Source of the DNA: Chryseobacterium sp. S0630
GTDB taxonomy: Bacteria > Bacteroidota > Bacteroidia > Flavobacteriales > Weeksellaceae
Reading direction: 5' to 3'
NCBI RefSeq assembly: GCF_024158915.1
Contig: NZ_JAMZGF010000033.1
Location: 1 to 54,459, forward strand
Length of the DNA stretch: 54,459 nucleotides
The position numbers and the translations under genes were made by a program. Positions 1 to 8,210 of the stretch are shown piece by piece. Every line of letters starts with the position of its first letter. The stretch's first letter is position 1. The notes under the pieces were generated by a model that saw nothing but the letters and a program-made list of their open reading frames with translations, made no database searches and was not told the DNA's origin.

Positions 1-4
1 TTAG

Positions 5-77
<73 letters not shown>

Positions 78-166
78 ATATTGGATTGCAAAGGTACGAA
101 TATTTTTCACAAATCCTAATTTTTCTTTTAAATAAAGGACTTTTATGAAAACTATTTTATTATTTG

Positions 167-174
167 TATCTTTG
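167..174 (+). promoter_or_regulatory. Promoter -7 box, TATCTTTG
   Basis: Exact match to the Bacteroidota TAnnTTTG octamer, directly preceded by TTTG. It ends only 4 nt before the ATG at 179, so the transcript for the YrdC-family gene would be leaderless or nearly so. No convincing -33 box is seen. Confidence 0.5.
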
Positions 175-178
175 TTTT

Positions 179-790
179 ATGGCAAAGATATTAAAAATTT
201 ATCCGGACAACCCACAGGAAAATCTTGTGAATGAGGTTATTAAAACTTTAAACAACGGCGGGCTGATTATCTATCCTTCTGATACAATTTATGCTTTAGG
301 CTGTAATATTTTTGATATAAAAGCCATGGAAAAACTGGCTCAGCTCAAAAAAATGAAGCTTGAGAAGTCAAAATTCTCAATTATCTGTAATGATCTTAGC
401 CATCTTTCGGACTTTACAAGACCTATTGATACCTCCGTTTTCAGATTTCTGAAAAGTCATCTTCCCGGACCGTTTACTTTCATTCTGGAAGCCAATAAAA
501 GTTTACCTTTAGCTTATAAAGGACATAAAACGATTGGTATCCGTGTTCCTGACCATCCGATTCCACAGCTTATTGTTGAAAAACTGGGCCACCCGATTGC
601 ATCTACTTCCATTAAAGACGATGATGAAATTATCGAATACTCTACCGATCCTGAACTTATTGCTGAAAAATATGATCATCTGGTAGATATTGTTATTGAT
701 TCAGGGTATGGAGATAATGTAGCTTCCACTATTGTAGACCTTACGTCAGGTGAACCGGAGATTATCCGTCAGGGAAAAGGGATCATTTAA
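179..790 (+). CDS. L-threonylcarbamoyladenylate synthase family protein (YrdC domain, YciO-like)
   Basis: A 203-residue single-domain YrdC protein. Family members make threonylcarbamoyl-AMP from threonine, bicarbonate and ATP for the t6A modification of ANN-reading tRNAs. Visible motifs are PSDTIYALG (33-41), LPGPFTFIL (95-103), GIRVPDHP (120-127) and PIASTSIK (139-146). The first half, with ALGC followed by a FSIICNDLSHLS segment (67-78), resembles E. coli YciO more than YrdC/TsaC, and there is no C-terminal Sua5 domain. Whether it is the cell's main t6A enzyme or the YciO paralogue cannot be settled here. The ATG at 179 is preferred over an upstream TTG at 164, because the five extra residues would overlap the promoter box. 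It may head an operon running to prmC. Confidence 0.88.
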   Translation: MAKILKIYPDNPQENLVNEVIKTLNNGGLIIYPSDTIYALGCNIFDIKAMEKLAQLKKMKLEKSKFSIICNDLSHLSDFTRPIDTSVFRFLKSHLPGPFTFILEANKSLPLAYKGHKTIGIRVPDHPIPQLIVEKLGHPIASTSIKDDDEIIEYSTDPELIAEKYDHLVDIVIDSGYGDNVASTIVDLTSGEPEIIRQGKGII

Positions 791-812
791 TTCAAAGTTC
801 AAGGTTTAGAGT
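791..812 (+). repeat. Intergenic TTCAAAGTTCAAGGTTTA repeat
   Basis: A short direct-repeat unit between the YrdC-family gene and the CPBP gene, matching the units found inside prmC and upstream of ychF. It looks like a dispersed low-complexity repeat of this genome. No function is evident. Confidence 0.45.
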
Positions 813-817
813 ACTTA

Positions 818-1519
818 ATGATGAGTCTTACCGGGAAATATGCTGTAGGAATTTTACTCACGTTTACTATTTTGGCTGCAGCCATGCTGTATGCTTTTCC
901 AGCTGTCATCATGATAACCGGAATAAAAGGAATTACAGAAGTCAATTTCTTTCTCAGCAGAATTGTTTTATGGATAATTCTCATTCTCGTATTTCTCTAC
1001 ACTATTTTTATTGAAAAAAGTGTTTTTTTACTTAAAGAAGAGAAAAAATATTCAGCTGCATTTTATGTCAAAGCTGTACTGAGCTTATATTTTATCTGTT
1101 TGATTGGCGGAGGGATTCTGAATGCGGTCATCCTGTTTTTTATAGAGGAAAAAATAAGCACTAAACTTCTCAACCTTGTACCCATTTTTAGAAATAATTA
1201 TTTTTTAGTTATTTTTACATGCCTTACCGCTGCTATTGTAGAGGAATTCCTGATGCGGGGCTATGTACAGTCCAGGCTTGAAAAAATCTACAACAGCCCC
1301 ACCGTTGCAATTGTTATTTCATCGGTCTTATTTGGAATTTTACATAGTACTTACGGTACCATAAGCCAGGTTCTTGGACCTTTCTTTATCGGAATCGTGT
1401 TTGCTGTATTTTATAAACGCTATTCAAATATTAAAATTCTGATCATCTGTCATTTTATGATTGATTTTATCGCTATGATGATGAATTTTATTGATATTAA
1501 ACACTTATCTGTATTTTAA
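818..1519 (+). CDS. CPBP family intramembrane glutamic endopeptidase
   Basis: A 233-residue, very hydrophobic protein with several membrane segments. It carries the three CPBP (CAAX protease / bacteriocin-processing, formerly Abi) motifs in order: EExxxR at E142-E143-R147, FxxxH at F172-H176 and HxxxD at H212-D216. In this family the glutamates and histidines form the active site for cleavage within the membrane. Two in-frame ATGs stand side by side at 818 and 821. It begins 27 nt after the YrdC-family gene and ends 4 nt before yaaA, so co-transcription is likely. The substrate is unknown; a link with the secreted peptides elsewhere in the window is possible but nothing in the sequence shows it. 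Confidence 0.88.
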   Translation: MMSLTGKYAVGILLTFTILAAAMLYAFPAVIMITGIKGITEVNFFLSRIVLWIILILVFLYTIFIEKSVFLLKEEKKYSAAFYVKAVLSLYFICLIGGGILNAVILFFIEEKISTKLLNLVPIFRNNYFLVIFTCLTAAIVEEFLMRGYVQSRLEKIYNSPTVAIVISSVLFGILHSTYGTISQVLGPFFIGIVFAVFYKRYSNIKILIICHFMIDFIAMMMNFIDIKHLSVF

Positions 1520-1523
1520 CATT

Positions 1524-2282
1524 ATGAAAATTATAACATCTCCTGCCAAATTAATGAACGTGGAAAATTCAACAGATCTGTTGAAATCTTCTACTCCAAG
1601 ATTCATTGAAGATGCAGCATTGATACAATCTTATTTAAAAGAAAAATCACCTAAATATCTTTCCGAGTTGATGGAAATATCACCTAAGCTTGCTGATGAA
1701 AACTGGGAAAGAAATCAAAAATGGAAATCCAAACCTACAGCAAAAGAATCTGCTCCCGCAATGTTTGCCTTTACAGGAGAGGTTTACAGAGGGCTGGATG
1801 CCAAAACACTGGATAAAAATGCTGTAGATTACCTGCAGAAAAACTACAGAATGCTTTCCGGACTTTACGGTTTACTGAAACCCTCTGATAAAGTGATGCT
1901 TTACAGGCTCGAAATGGGTCGCCCTTTTGAATTTGAGCAATACAAAAACCTGTATGAATTCTGGAGAGAAAAGATTACGGAACAATTGAATTCTGAAATG
2001 AAAAAAGGAGAAATCCTTCTTCACCTTGCCAGTAATGAATATGGAAAAGTAATCGACAGAAAGAAACTTAACCATACCGTAATTGATTTCGATTTCTATG
2101 AATTAAAAGATGGAAAACTGAAGACCATTGTTGTGTATACCAAACATGCCAGAGGTCTTGTGGTTCGATTCTGTGCAGAAACCAATGCCAAAACACTGGA
2201 GGATGTAAAAGCATTCAACTATGAAGGATACAGAATTGATGAAGAGAAGTCTACAGATACAAAACTGGTTTTTACAAGATAA
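1524..2282 (+). CDS. yaaA: Peroxide stress protein YaaA (DUF328/UPF0246)
   Basis: 252 residues, the usual family length. It begins MKIITSPAKLMN and shows the family motifs AFTGEVYRGL (82-91), LSGLYGLLKP (111-120) and KHARG (207-211). In E. coli YaaA lowers free intracellular iron during hydrogen peroxide stress and so limits Fenton damage; later work describes DNA-binding properties. The frame is open upstream to 1491, but the canonical N-terminus fixes the start at 1524, 4 nt after the CPBP stop. The stop and the prmC start form TAAATG with no gap, which suggests translational coupling. Confidence 0.94.
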   Translation: MKIITSPAKLMNVENSTDLLKSSTPRFIEDAALIQSYLKEKSPKYLSELMEISPKLADENWERNQKWKSKPTAKESAPAMFAFTGEVYRGLDAKTLDKNAVDYLQKNYRMLSGLYGLLKPSDKVMLYRLEMGRPFEFEQYKNLYEFWREKITEQLNSEMKKGEILLHLASNEYGKVIDRKKLNHTVIDFDFYELKDGKLKTIVVYTKHARGLVVRFCAETNAKTLEDVKAFNYEGYRIDEEKSTDTKLVFTR

Positions 2283-3131
2283 ATGACAATTTCAGCATTT
2301 AAGAAATATTTCAAGACAGAACTTTCCGATCTTTATACAGAGTCGGAAAGTATGTTTTTATCGTCTTTGTTCATTCATCAAATCGTAGGTTTTGATCCAT
2401 TTCAGCAAAGAAGATTCGCTGAGCAGGAACTTTTGATTGATGATGAAGAAAAACTTGATCATCTTATTTCGGAACTTAAAACCGGACGACCTTATCAGCA
2501 GATTCTTGGTGAAACAGAATTTTACGGAATGAAATTCTTTGTGGATGAAAATGTTCTGATTCCCCGCCCTGAAACTGAGGAGCTGTTGGAAATGGCTATC
2601 AGAGAAATTCAAAATTCAAGGTTTAAGGTTCAAGGTTTAAAGATTTTGGATATAGGAACCGGAAGCGGAATTATTCCTTTGGTTTTAAAGAAACATTTTC
2701 CGGAAGCGGAAGTTTCATCCATTGATTTTTCTGAAAAAGCTTTGAATACAGCTAAAAAGAATGCAGAATATCACCAATTGAAAATACAATTCATTCACGC
2801 TGATTATCTCCATTTTGAACTGGCTGAAAACTATGATATCATCATTTCAAATCCGCCTTACATAGGAATTGAAGAAGAGATTGAAATTGCCGATTCCGTG
2901 AAAGAATTTGAACCTAAAATGGCTCTTTTCTCTCCTACTTCAGATGCCTTAATCTTTTACAGAAAAATTGCGGAAGATGCCAAAAAGCATTTGAAAGAAA
3001 ATGGTCTTTTGTTTTTAGAGATTAACCAGAAACTGGGTCCTGAAACACTGGAATTGTATCAGTATTTTTCTAACGCACAATTATTGAAGGATTTATCAGA
3101 GAATGACAGGTTTATTTATGGAAAGAAATAA
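2283..3131 (+). CDS. prmC: Peptide chain release factor N(5)-glutamine methyltransferase
   Basis: 282 residues. PrmC transfers a methyl group from S-adenosylmethionine to the glutamine of the GGQ motif in release factors RF1 and RF2, improving termination. The N-terminal helical part carries GRPYQQILGETEFYG (68-82) and PRPETE (94-99). The Rossmann domain has the SAM-binding DIGTGSG (123-129) and the catalytic NPPY (190-193). Residues 110-120 (QNSRFKVQGLK), between the two domains, are encoded by a TTCAAGG/TTTAAGG repeat that also occurs between genes, so a repeat seems to have been absorbed into the linker while keeping the frame open. The start directly abuts the yaaA stop. Confidence 0.95.
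   Translation: MTISAFKKYFKTELSDLYTESESMFLSSLFIHQIVGFDPFQQRRFAEQELLIDDEEKLDHLISELKTGRPYQQILGETEFYGMKFFVDENVLIPRPETEELLEMAIREIQNSRFKVQGLKILDIGTGSGIIPLVLKKHFPEAEVSSIDFSEKALNTAKKNAEYHQLKIQFIHADYLHFELAENYDIIISNPPYIGIEEEIEIADSVKEFEPKMALFSPTSDALIFYRKIAEDAKKHLKENGLLFLEINQKLGPETLELYQYFSNAQLLKDLSENDRFIYGKK
2607..2640 (+). repeat. Short TTCAAGGTTTAA repeat inside prmC
   Basis: The stretch contains TTCAAGGTTTAA twice in tandem register, preceded by ATTCAAAATTCAA. Similar sequence stands at 791-812 (TTCAAAGTTCAAGGTTTA) and, more degenerate, at 28264-28335. Here it lies in frame and encodes a linker of prmC. That it is an inserted or expanded repeat is inferred from the similarity to the intergenic copies. 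Confidence 0.55.
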
Positions 3132-3158
3132 GTAATTTTACTTCTATACATCTAACCT

Positions 3159-4184
3159 ATGAAAACTTTGACAGGCAATGTTCTCATTGCTATTTCACTG
3201 ATTACGCAACTGATATCCTGCAAACAGCAGCAGCCTAATGATGTTGTCAATGATTATTACAATAAAGGAGAATTCAACGGCTCTGTTCTGGTTGTAAAAA
3301 ACGGCAAAATTGTCTGTGATACAGCGCTGGGCTTCCGTAACATAGAAAAAAGACTGAAAGCAGATAAAAAAACTTCGTTCTATATTGCATCTCTCAGTAA
3401 ATCATTCACTGCTGTTGCTATTTTAATGTTAGAGCAAAAAGGGCTATTGAAACTTGATGACAAAGCCTCTCAATTTGTTTTACTTCCTGAATATGCGAAG
3501 AGTATTACAATCAGACAGCTTTTGCATCATACTTCGGGGATTAGAGATTATGAGAATCTATTTTCAAAAAAAGGACTGGCCAATCAGGAGGTCATTAACT
3601 GGCTGTTCAATCTTAATGGTCTTGATTTTGTTCCTGACAGTAATTTTAAATACAGCAACAGCGGGTATATTATTCTTTCGCAGATTATCGAAAAAGTATC
3701 AGGAAAATCTTATCCGAGTTTTATCAATGAGCAGATTATCACTCCTTTAAAAATGAACCATACCCATGTATATGAACCAGGTACAATTATTCCGAATATT
3801 GCATTAGGATATAATGAAAAGAAAAAACCTGATGATTATTCTATTGCAACAACCGGAGATGGCGGGATCTACTCTACCCCTGAAGATCTTTATCAATATG
3901 ATCAGGCATTGAGAAATTATACTCTTATCAGTAAAGAAAACACAGCCCTTATGCACACCCCTTCTCAATTATCTGACGGACAGATTTCAAACTATGGATT
4001 TGCGTGGTTTTTGGAGAAAAATAATGGTAGAAAAAACGCAATGCATACAGGTGGTTTGAATGGTTTTAAAGCTTTATTCTGGAGAGATCTGCAGCATAAC
4101 AGCTGTATCATTGCACTTACCAATCAGGGAGATGCATTTCCTTTAGAAAACTTTTTACATGATATAAAAAAAACAATTCAATAA
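3159..4184 (+). CDS. Serine hydrolase, beta-lactamase class C / PBP4-like lipoprotein
   Basis: 341 residues with a type II signal peptide whose lipobox LISC places the lipidated cysteine at C21, so the enzyme is probably anchored in an envelope membrane. The penicillin-binding fold motifs are present: SxxK at S78-K81 (nucleophile and general base), YSN at 165-167 and HTGG at 296-299 in place of KTG. These fit the PF00144 group of class C beta-lactamases, D-aminopeptidases and esterases. The HxGG form is common in esterase or peptidase members, so beta-lactam hydrolysis should not be assumed. It follows prmC by 27 nt and precedes the DUF4180 gene by 4 nt. Confidence 0.85.
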   Translation: MKTLTGNVLIAISLITQLISCKQQQPNDVVNDYYNKGEFNGSVLVVKNGKIVCDTALGFRNIEKRLKADKKTSFYIASLSKSFTAVAILMLEQKGLLKLDDKASQFVLLPEYAKSITIRQLLHHTSGIRDYENLFSKKGLANQEVINWLFNLNGLDFVPDSNFKYSNSGYIILSQIIEKVSGKSYPSFINEQIITPLKMNHTHVYEPGTIIPNIALGYNEKKKPDDYSIATTGDGGIYSTPEDLYQYDQALRNYTLISKENTALMHTPSQLSDGQISNYGFAWFLEKNNGRKNAMHTGGLNGFKALFWRDLQHNSCIIALTNQGDAFPLENFLHDIKKTIQ

Positions 4185-4188
4185 CAAA

Positions 4189-4548
4189 ATGAATATCCAA
4201 TCTCACGAAATTAATAATATAAAAATCGCAGAAATTATTTCCGATGACCTCATTATCCAATCTGCACAGGACGGACTGGATTTGATGGGAAACATCTATT
4301 ATCAGGGATTTGATAAAGTGATTCTCTATGAAAGAAATATTACCCCTGAATTCTTCGATTTAAAGACCAAAATTGCCGGAGAAATTCTTCAAAAATTCTC
4401 AAACTATCGTATAGGATTAGCTATTGTAGGGGATTTCAGTAAATATGAAAGTAAAAGTATGAAAGATTTTATTTTTGAAAGTAATAAAACAAGGCATGTC
4501 AATTTTGTAAGCACTCTGAATGACGCATTGAATAATTTTTCAAAATAG
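4189..4548 (+). CDS. DUF4180 domain-containing protein
   Basis: 119 residues, no signal peptide or membrane segment. The sequence matches what I know of DUF4180: an early GLDLMGNIYYQGFDKVILYE segment (30-49), then a strand-rich part with IGLAIVGDFSKY and a C-terminal helix. The family has no established function. It lies 4 nt behind the serine hydrolase gene and is probably co-transcribed with it. No recognisable terminator follows. Confidence 0.75.
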   Translation: MNIQSHEINNIKIAEIISDDLIIQSAQDGLDLMGNIYYQGFDKVILYERNITPEFFDLKTKIAGEILQKFSNYRIGLAIVGDFSKYESKSMKDFIFESNKTRHVNFVSTLNDALNNFSK

Positions 4549-4777
4549 ACTCTTTTTCAATCCTTTATATTAAAAATAGTAATATTTTTCTTTATTTTAA
4601 AATATCTACACCTCAATATCATCCTTTTTAAGATTTCTTAATAGAATAGAAAGATTTACATAATAAAAACAATCTTATTGATTTGCAAATTATGTAAAAA
4701 TTTAAACCAAAATATGTTAATTATTAAGAGAAGTTTAGAATTAATTCTATAAACACAAACGACTGAATATTTCTTTG

Positions 4778-4785
4778 TATATTTG
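4778..4785 (+). promoter_or_regulatory. Promoter -7 box, TATATTTG
   Basis: Exact TAnnTTTG octamer preceded directly by TTTG. Transcription would begin near 4792 and give a leader of about 290 nt ahead of the secreted-protein gene at 5082, including the short frame at 4804. Confidence 0.55.
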
Positions 4786-4803
4786 CAAAAAACACGAGGG
4801 AAT

Positions 4804-4842
4804 ATGAATCTTACTTATTTAAGAGCTTATACGGCTACATAA
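4804..4842 (+). CDS. Candidate leader peptide, 12 residues
   Basis: ATG-initiated frame reading MNLTYLRAYTAT then TAA. It begins about 12 nt after the expected transcription start and is preceded by a purine-rich CGAGGGAA. Position and size fit a leader peptide, but there is no run of one amino acid that would suggest classical attenuation. Coding status is unproven. Confidence 0.3.
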   Translation: MNLTYLRAYTAT

Positions 4843-5081
4843 TCAATTTATTTTTTCGACTAACCACCCAGGTAGGCATAAGATATTTCTTGATGAAGTA
4901 TACTTGCTATATCTGTTGATGAGCTTTTGAACCAAAGGTCTCATTTGGCTATTATTTGAGCAGAACAATTCATTGTTTTAATGAATTTGTCAGTGATAAC
5001 TATTGCCTTTGTAGAATTAAGCCTAAAAATATTCTTTTCTCTAAAAAAACATACACACAGATAAAAAATTATTAAGACATC

Positions 5082-5654
5082 ATGATTAAAAAATTATTTC
5101 TACCAATCATTTTTGCCAGTTCATTTTCTTTCGCTCAAGTAGGGATTAACATATCCACACCTGATCAAAGTGCAATTCTGGATGTTTACAGCCAAAATAA
5201 AGGGATGCTGATCCCTAGATTGACCACAGCAAAAAGAGATGCAATTGCGAATCCGGCCAACTCGCTTCTTATCTATGATACTGATAAGAAATGCTTAAGT
5301 CAGAATATTGGAACTCCTACCAAACCTGATTGGCTTTGTATCAGCAGTAATGCCGTAAAAATGTTTTATATGCCTAGTGTTTCTTTTGATACTTCCACCA
5401 CAGCCAATGGCAGAACCAAAGATTTATATACATTGTATAAAACTCAGTTTGGTTCCCCAAAAGCGAAGAGTACCAGCGCTCCTGCGGCAATACCTTTTTT
5501 CCCATCCAGTAAAGATCTTTACTATTATGTAACAGATGCAGATCCTAATGTATTCAGTAATATTTCTATTTCTGATGATGGAGTAATGACTTATGATGTA
5601 AAAGCTGCAGCAACTGACTGCTCTTTTATCAATATTGTTTTCGTTGTTAAATAA
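5082..5654 (+). CDS. Secreted protein with flavobacterial GINxxxPxxxLDV N-terminal motif
   Basis: 190 residues with a clear signal peptide cleaved after about A18 (ending FSFA, mature protein from Q19). The mature N-terminus VGINISTPDQSAILDVYSQN (20-39) followed by KGMLIPRL is a motif shared by many secreted, often fibre- or adhesin-like proteins of Bacteroidota. The rest, with several Thr/Ser/Asp-rich strands, is not recognised. No C-terminal type IX sorting domain is visible. The next gene begins 7 nt downstream and is also exported, so the two are probably one operon and may act together at the cell surface. Confidence 0.75.
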   Translation: MIKKLFLPIIFASSFSFAQVGINISTPDQSAILDVYSQNKGMLIPRLTTAKRDAIANPANSLLIYDTDKKCLSQNIGTPTKPDWLCISSNAVKMFYMPSVSFDTSTTANGRTKDLYTLYKTQFGSPKAKSTSAPAAIPFFPSSKDLYYYVTDADPNVFSNISISDDGVMTYDVKAAATDCSFINIVFVVK

Positions 5655-5661
5655 TTGAGTG

Positions 5662-7203
5662 ATGATAAAAAACAGCTCAATTTTACGATACAAAAGATTT
5701 CTGTTTACTTTTTCCTTATTTATTTTCTCACAAAATATTCAGGCACAAAATGAACAGGGAACCGGTTATCCGTACTTTGTTAATTTCACACAGGGATTAC
5801 AGCCTCAGGAAGCCTATAAGGTGGCTACCAGTGGTGTTCAGAATGATGCAACGTTTACTACAGACGGGCTAAGACTTACCAGAAGTGTCAATAATATTTC
5901 GGGAGGAGTTATCCTTGCAGATAAAATTTTCAAAAGTGATCAGGGAATCAAGTTTGAATTCGAATTTGCTATTTATGGAGGAAATACCAACGGAGGAGAT
6001 GGGATTTCTATATTCTTAGTAGATGGATCTATTCCTAAAGACCAGCTTAATCTCGGATATTTTGGTGGAGGATTAGGATATAGTTTTGTACGTGGTGGAG
6101 AATCTACAGAAGGACTGAGAGGTGCTTATCTGGGAATAGGTCTGGATGAATACGGAAATTTTAAAACCAGTTTTAACCAGGGTGAAAGGGTTCGAAATGG
6201 AATATTTGGGGTAACATTAGCCGATGGACGAAGTAACATATCTTTAAGAGGTAAACGTGGAAACCAATATCTTTCGTCTGCTGAACCGGTAGGATATAAT
6301 GGCTATCCTTTACTTTACAGTACAGCTACCAATGCCTCACCTTCCAGCAGCAACCGAACCGCTTATCTGGATCCTGCAACTGGAAAATATATTGGTATTA
6401 AAAATACGACTCTTCAGCAATTCAGCATTGAAAGTGGAGGAACAACAATTCCTCAAAATGAAAATGATGCAAGATTCCGTAAAGCCTATATTACATTAGT
6501 TCCCAATCCTGCCGGCGGTTACAATATAACCCTGGAAATACAGCATGGAACGGTAAAAGAAAAAGTGATTGATAATTATTACTATCCAACATCTCTGAAA
6601 TACACTGAAACTACGATATCCAACACTACGGTAAGAACGCTGGATACCTCAGCACCTTCTACTTTCAGAATTGGATTTGCCGCTTCTACCGGAGCTGCCA
6701 AAAATATCCATTTATTGAAAAACTTAGGGGTTACAAGACCTTATGCTGCGGAAGTAACGGATGATTTGTTTGCGGGTTGCCCAGGGATAAAGTCAATCTA
6801 TTACCCTTTGCTTAATGATGCGGCTTATTCGTCAGCAAATGGCCAGAATCCGCCAACACTTTCATATAACAACCTTGATTTTAATTCATTCCGTTTTCTG
6901 GATAGCAACGGAGCTGTAATTCCCAATATAACAGGCGGAGTTTATACCAACAGCCAGGGAACATGGACTTATTTTCCCACTACCGGAGCACTTTCTTTCA
7001 AACCTGCAACGGGGTTCACGGGAGTAGCCCAGGTACAATATGATATTAAAGGTGGCGGAAGCAATGGTACTGAAGCACCTTACAATAAGGAAGAATACAG
7101 ATCATTGCCGGCATTGGTACAGGTTAATATTTCAAGTGCCAATAACTGCAGTAAAGCCTGCGTTATTTCCAATAAAAATGTAACTCAGAAAATAACAAGA
7201 TAA
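5662..7203 (+). CDS. Secreted L-type lectin-like protein
   Basis: 513 residues with a signal peptide ending near residue 29 (NIQAQ). The first half looks like a legume-type lectin sandwich: GGDGISIFLVDG (111-122), GGGLGYS (136-142) and GAYLGIGLDEYGNF (154-167) are the usual strands around the metal and sugar site. The last 130 residues resemble a CshA-type fibril repeat, with GTWTYFPTTGALSFKPATGF as its best segment. There is no C-terminal type IX sorting signal. ATG 5662 is preferred over GTG 5659. A strong terminator follows. A role in binding surface glycans or polysaccharide is inferred from the fold only. Confidence 0.7.
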   Translation: MIKNSSILRYKRFLFTFSLFIFSQNIQAQNEQGTGYPYFVNFTQGLQPQEAYKVATSGVQNDATFTTDGLRLTRSVNNISGGVILADKIFKSDQGIKFEFEFAIYGGNTNGGDGISIFLVDGSIPKDQLNLGYFGGGLGYSFVRGGESTEGLRGAYLGIGLDEYGNFKTSFNQGERVRNGIFGVTLADGRSNISLRGKRGNQYLSSAEPVGYNGYPLLYSTATNASPSSSNRTAYLDPATGKYIGIKNTTLQQFSIESGGTTIPQNENDARFRKAYITLVPNPAGGYNITLEIQHGTVKEKVIDNYYYPTSLKYTETTISNTTVRTLDTSAPSTFRIGFAASTGAAKNIHLLKNLGVTRPYAAEVTDDLFAGCPGIKSIYYPLLNDAAYSSANGQNPPTLSYNNLDFNSFRFLDSNGAVIPNITGGVYTNSQGTWTYFPTTGALSFKPATGFTGVAQVQYDIKGGGSNGTEAPYNKEEYRSLPALVQVNISSANNCSKACVISNKNVTQKITR

Positions 7204-7210
7204 TTTGATA

Positions 7211-7238
7211 AAACCAGCTTTTAAGAGCTGGTTTTTTT
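7211..7238 (+). terminator. Rho-independent terminator
   Basis: 9-bp stem (7211-7219 with 7226-7234), 6-nt loop, then a T-run. It ends the secreted-protein operon. The stop codon of the convergent epimerase gene lies inside the hairpin. Confidence 0.85.
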
Positions 7239-8210
7239 ATTCCTGACAGGATTTTCAATAAAATACTGTACAGCCTCTTCAATGGCTTTATCAATCGATC
7301 GATATTGAACTCCCAGCTCTTCTATTGATTTCTGATTAGAATAATAATTAAAGATCTGCAGGGCTTTCATATTGGCAGAACTCAGATCCGTTTTTATTTT
7401 TAATTTTCTCAAACCATCACCCATTAATCCAAGGAAACTCAAAAGCTTGTTGGGGATGGGGATCATGATTGGATTTTGTTCCGTAATCCGGTTTACTTTC
7501 TTAAAAAAATCTCTGTAGCTTAAGTTTTCATTAGCTAAAAGATATTTTTCGCCATTCTTTCCTTTTTCAACGGCATTTACTATTCCGTTGGCTGCATCTT
7601 CCACATGTACAAAGTTCTTCCCTCCTTTCGGATAGAAAATCAGTTTCTTCTTCCAGGCCCAAAAGATGATTTTTCCGGAACTCGGTTTGCTGTCATAAGC
7701 TCCGATCATAAAGGTTGGATTAACGATAATAACCTCTGTATTTTTACATTTTTTTAAAAGATAATCTTCTGCGGCCTGTTTACTTTGGGCGTAGAATGAA
7801 TGGGTAAAAGGATAAATCTGTGGTGCTTTTTCACTTCCCCGGAAGGCTGTATTTCCAAATCCTAAAGTATTTGCGGTACTTACAAATAAAAACTTCTTTA
7901 CACCCATCAATTCTGCATGGGTAAACAGATTCACAACCGCTTCATAATTCACTTTTCTGTATTCGTCATAACGGATGAGATTCTGGCGTGTTTCTGCCGC
8001 AATATGAATGATACAGTCAATATCGGTAAGATGTACTGAGATATCGGACGACAGGTCTGCTTCCAACAGCTTCAGATTTTTGTTTTCTTCGCCCAGCCAG
8101 CTGCTTTTTTTGCGCACCAGAGCAGTAACAGAATAACCATTTTGTAATAATTTAAGGATAACATTAGTTCCCAGAAGCCCTGTTGCTCCGGTTACACACA
8201 CTTTTTTCAT
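7221..8210 (-). CDS. NAD-dependent epimerase/dehydratase family protein (extended SDR)
   Basis: 329 residues. The N-terminus carries the Rossmann motif TGATGLLG with glycines at 8, 11 and 14. The catalytic YxxxK appears as YAQSK in the middle of the chain, after a serine-containing strand (FVSTANT). Family members act on nucleotide sugars, dihydroflavonol-type ketones or sterols; the substrate here is unknown. The frame continues upstream to 8261, but the Rossmann strand must start at about residue 3, so the ATG at 8210 is chosen. That ATG overlaps the stop of the upstream SDR gene as ATGA, indicating translational coupling. Confidence 0.85.
   Translation of the reverse strand: MKKVCVTGATGLLGTNVILKLLQNGYSVTALVRKKSSWLGEENKNLKLLEADLSSDISVHLTDIDCIIHIAAETRQNLIRYDEYRKVNYEAVVNLFTHAELMGVKKFLFVSTANTLGFGNTAFRGSEKAPQIYPFTHSFYAQSKQAAEDYLLKKCKNTEVIIVNPTFMIGAYDSKPSSGKIIFWAWKKKLIFYPKGGKNFVHVEDAANGIVNAVEKGKNGEKYLLANENLSYRDFFKKVNRITEQNPIMIPIPNKLLSFLGLMGDGLRKLKIKTDLSSANMKALQIFNYYSNQKSIEELGVQYRSIDKAIEEAVQYFIENPVRNKKTSS

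Larger units (their letters stand above)
4549..5081 (+). other. 533-nt intergenic leader region
   Basis: No long gene on either strand. It holds a promoter octamer (4778-4785), a 12-codon open frame (4804-4842) and then about 240 nt before the next long gene. That stretch contains a CCAAA/TTTGG hairpin near 4933-4949 and an 8-bp AATTCATT/AATGAATT hairpin near 4969-4989. This could be a regulated 5' leader for the gene at 5082. I do not recognise a known riboswitch or RNA family in it. Confidence 0.5.

Noticed and set aside
3159..4184. Antibiotic-resistance beta-lactamase
   Set aside because: The SxxK, YxN and HxGG motifs define the wider serine hydrolase family; the lipoprotein form and HTGG triad do not show beta-lactam hydrolysis.
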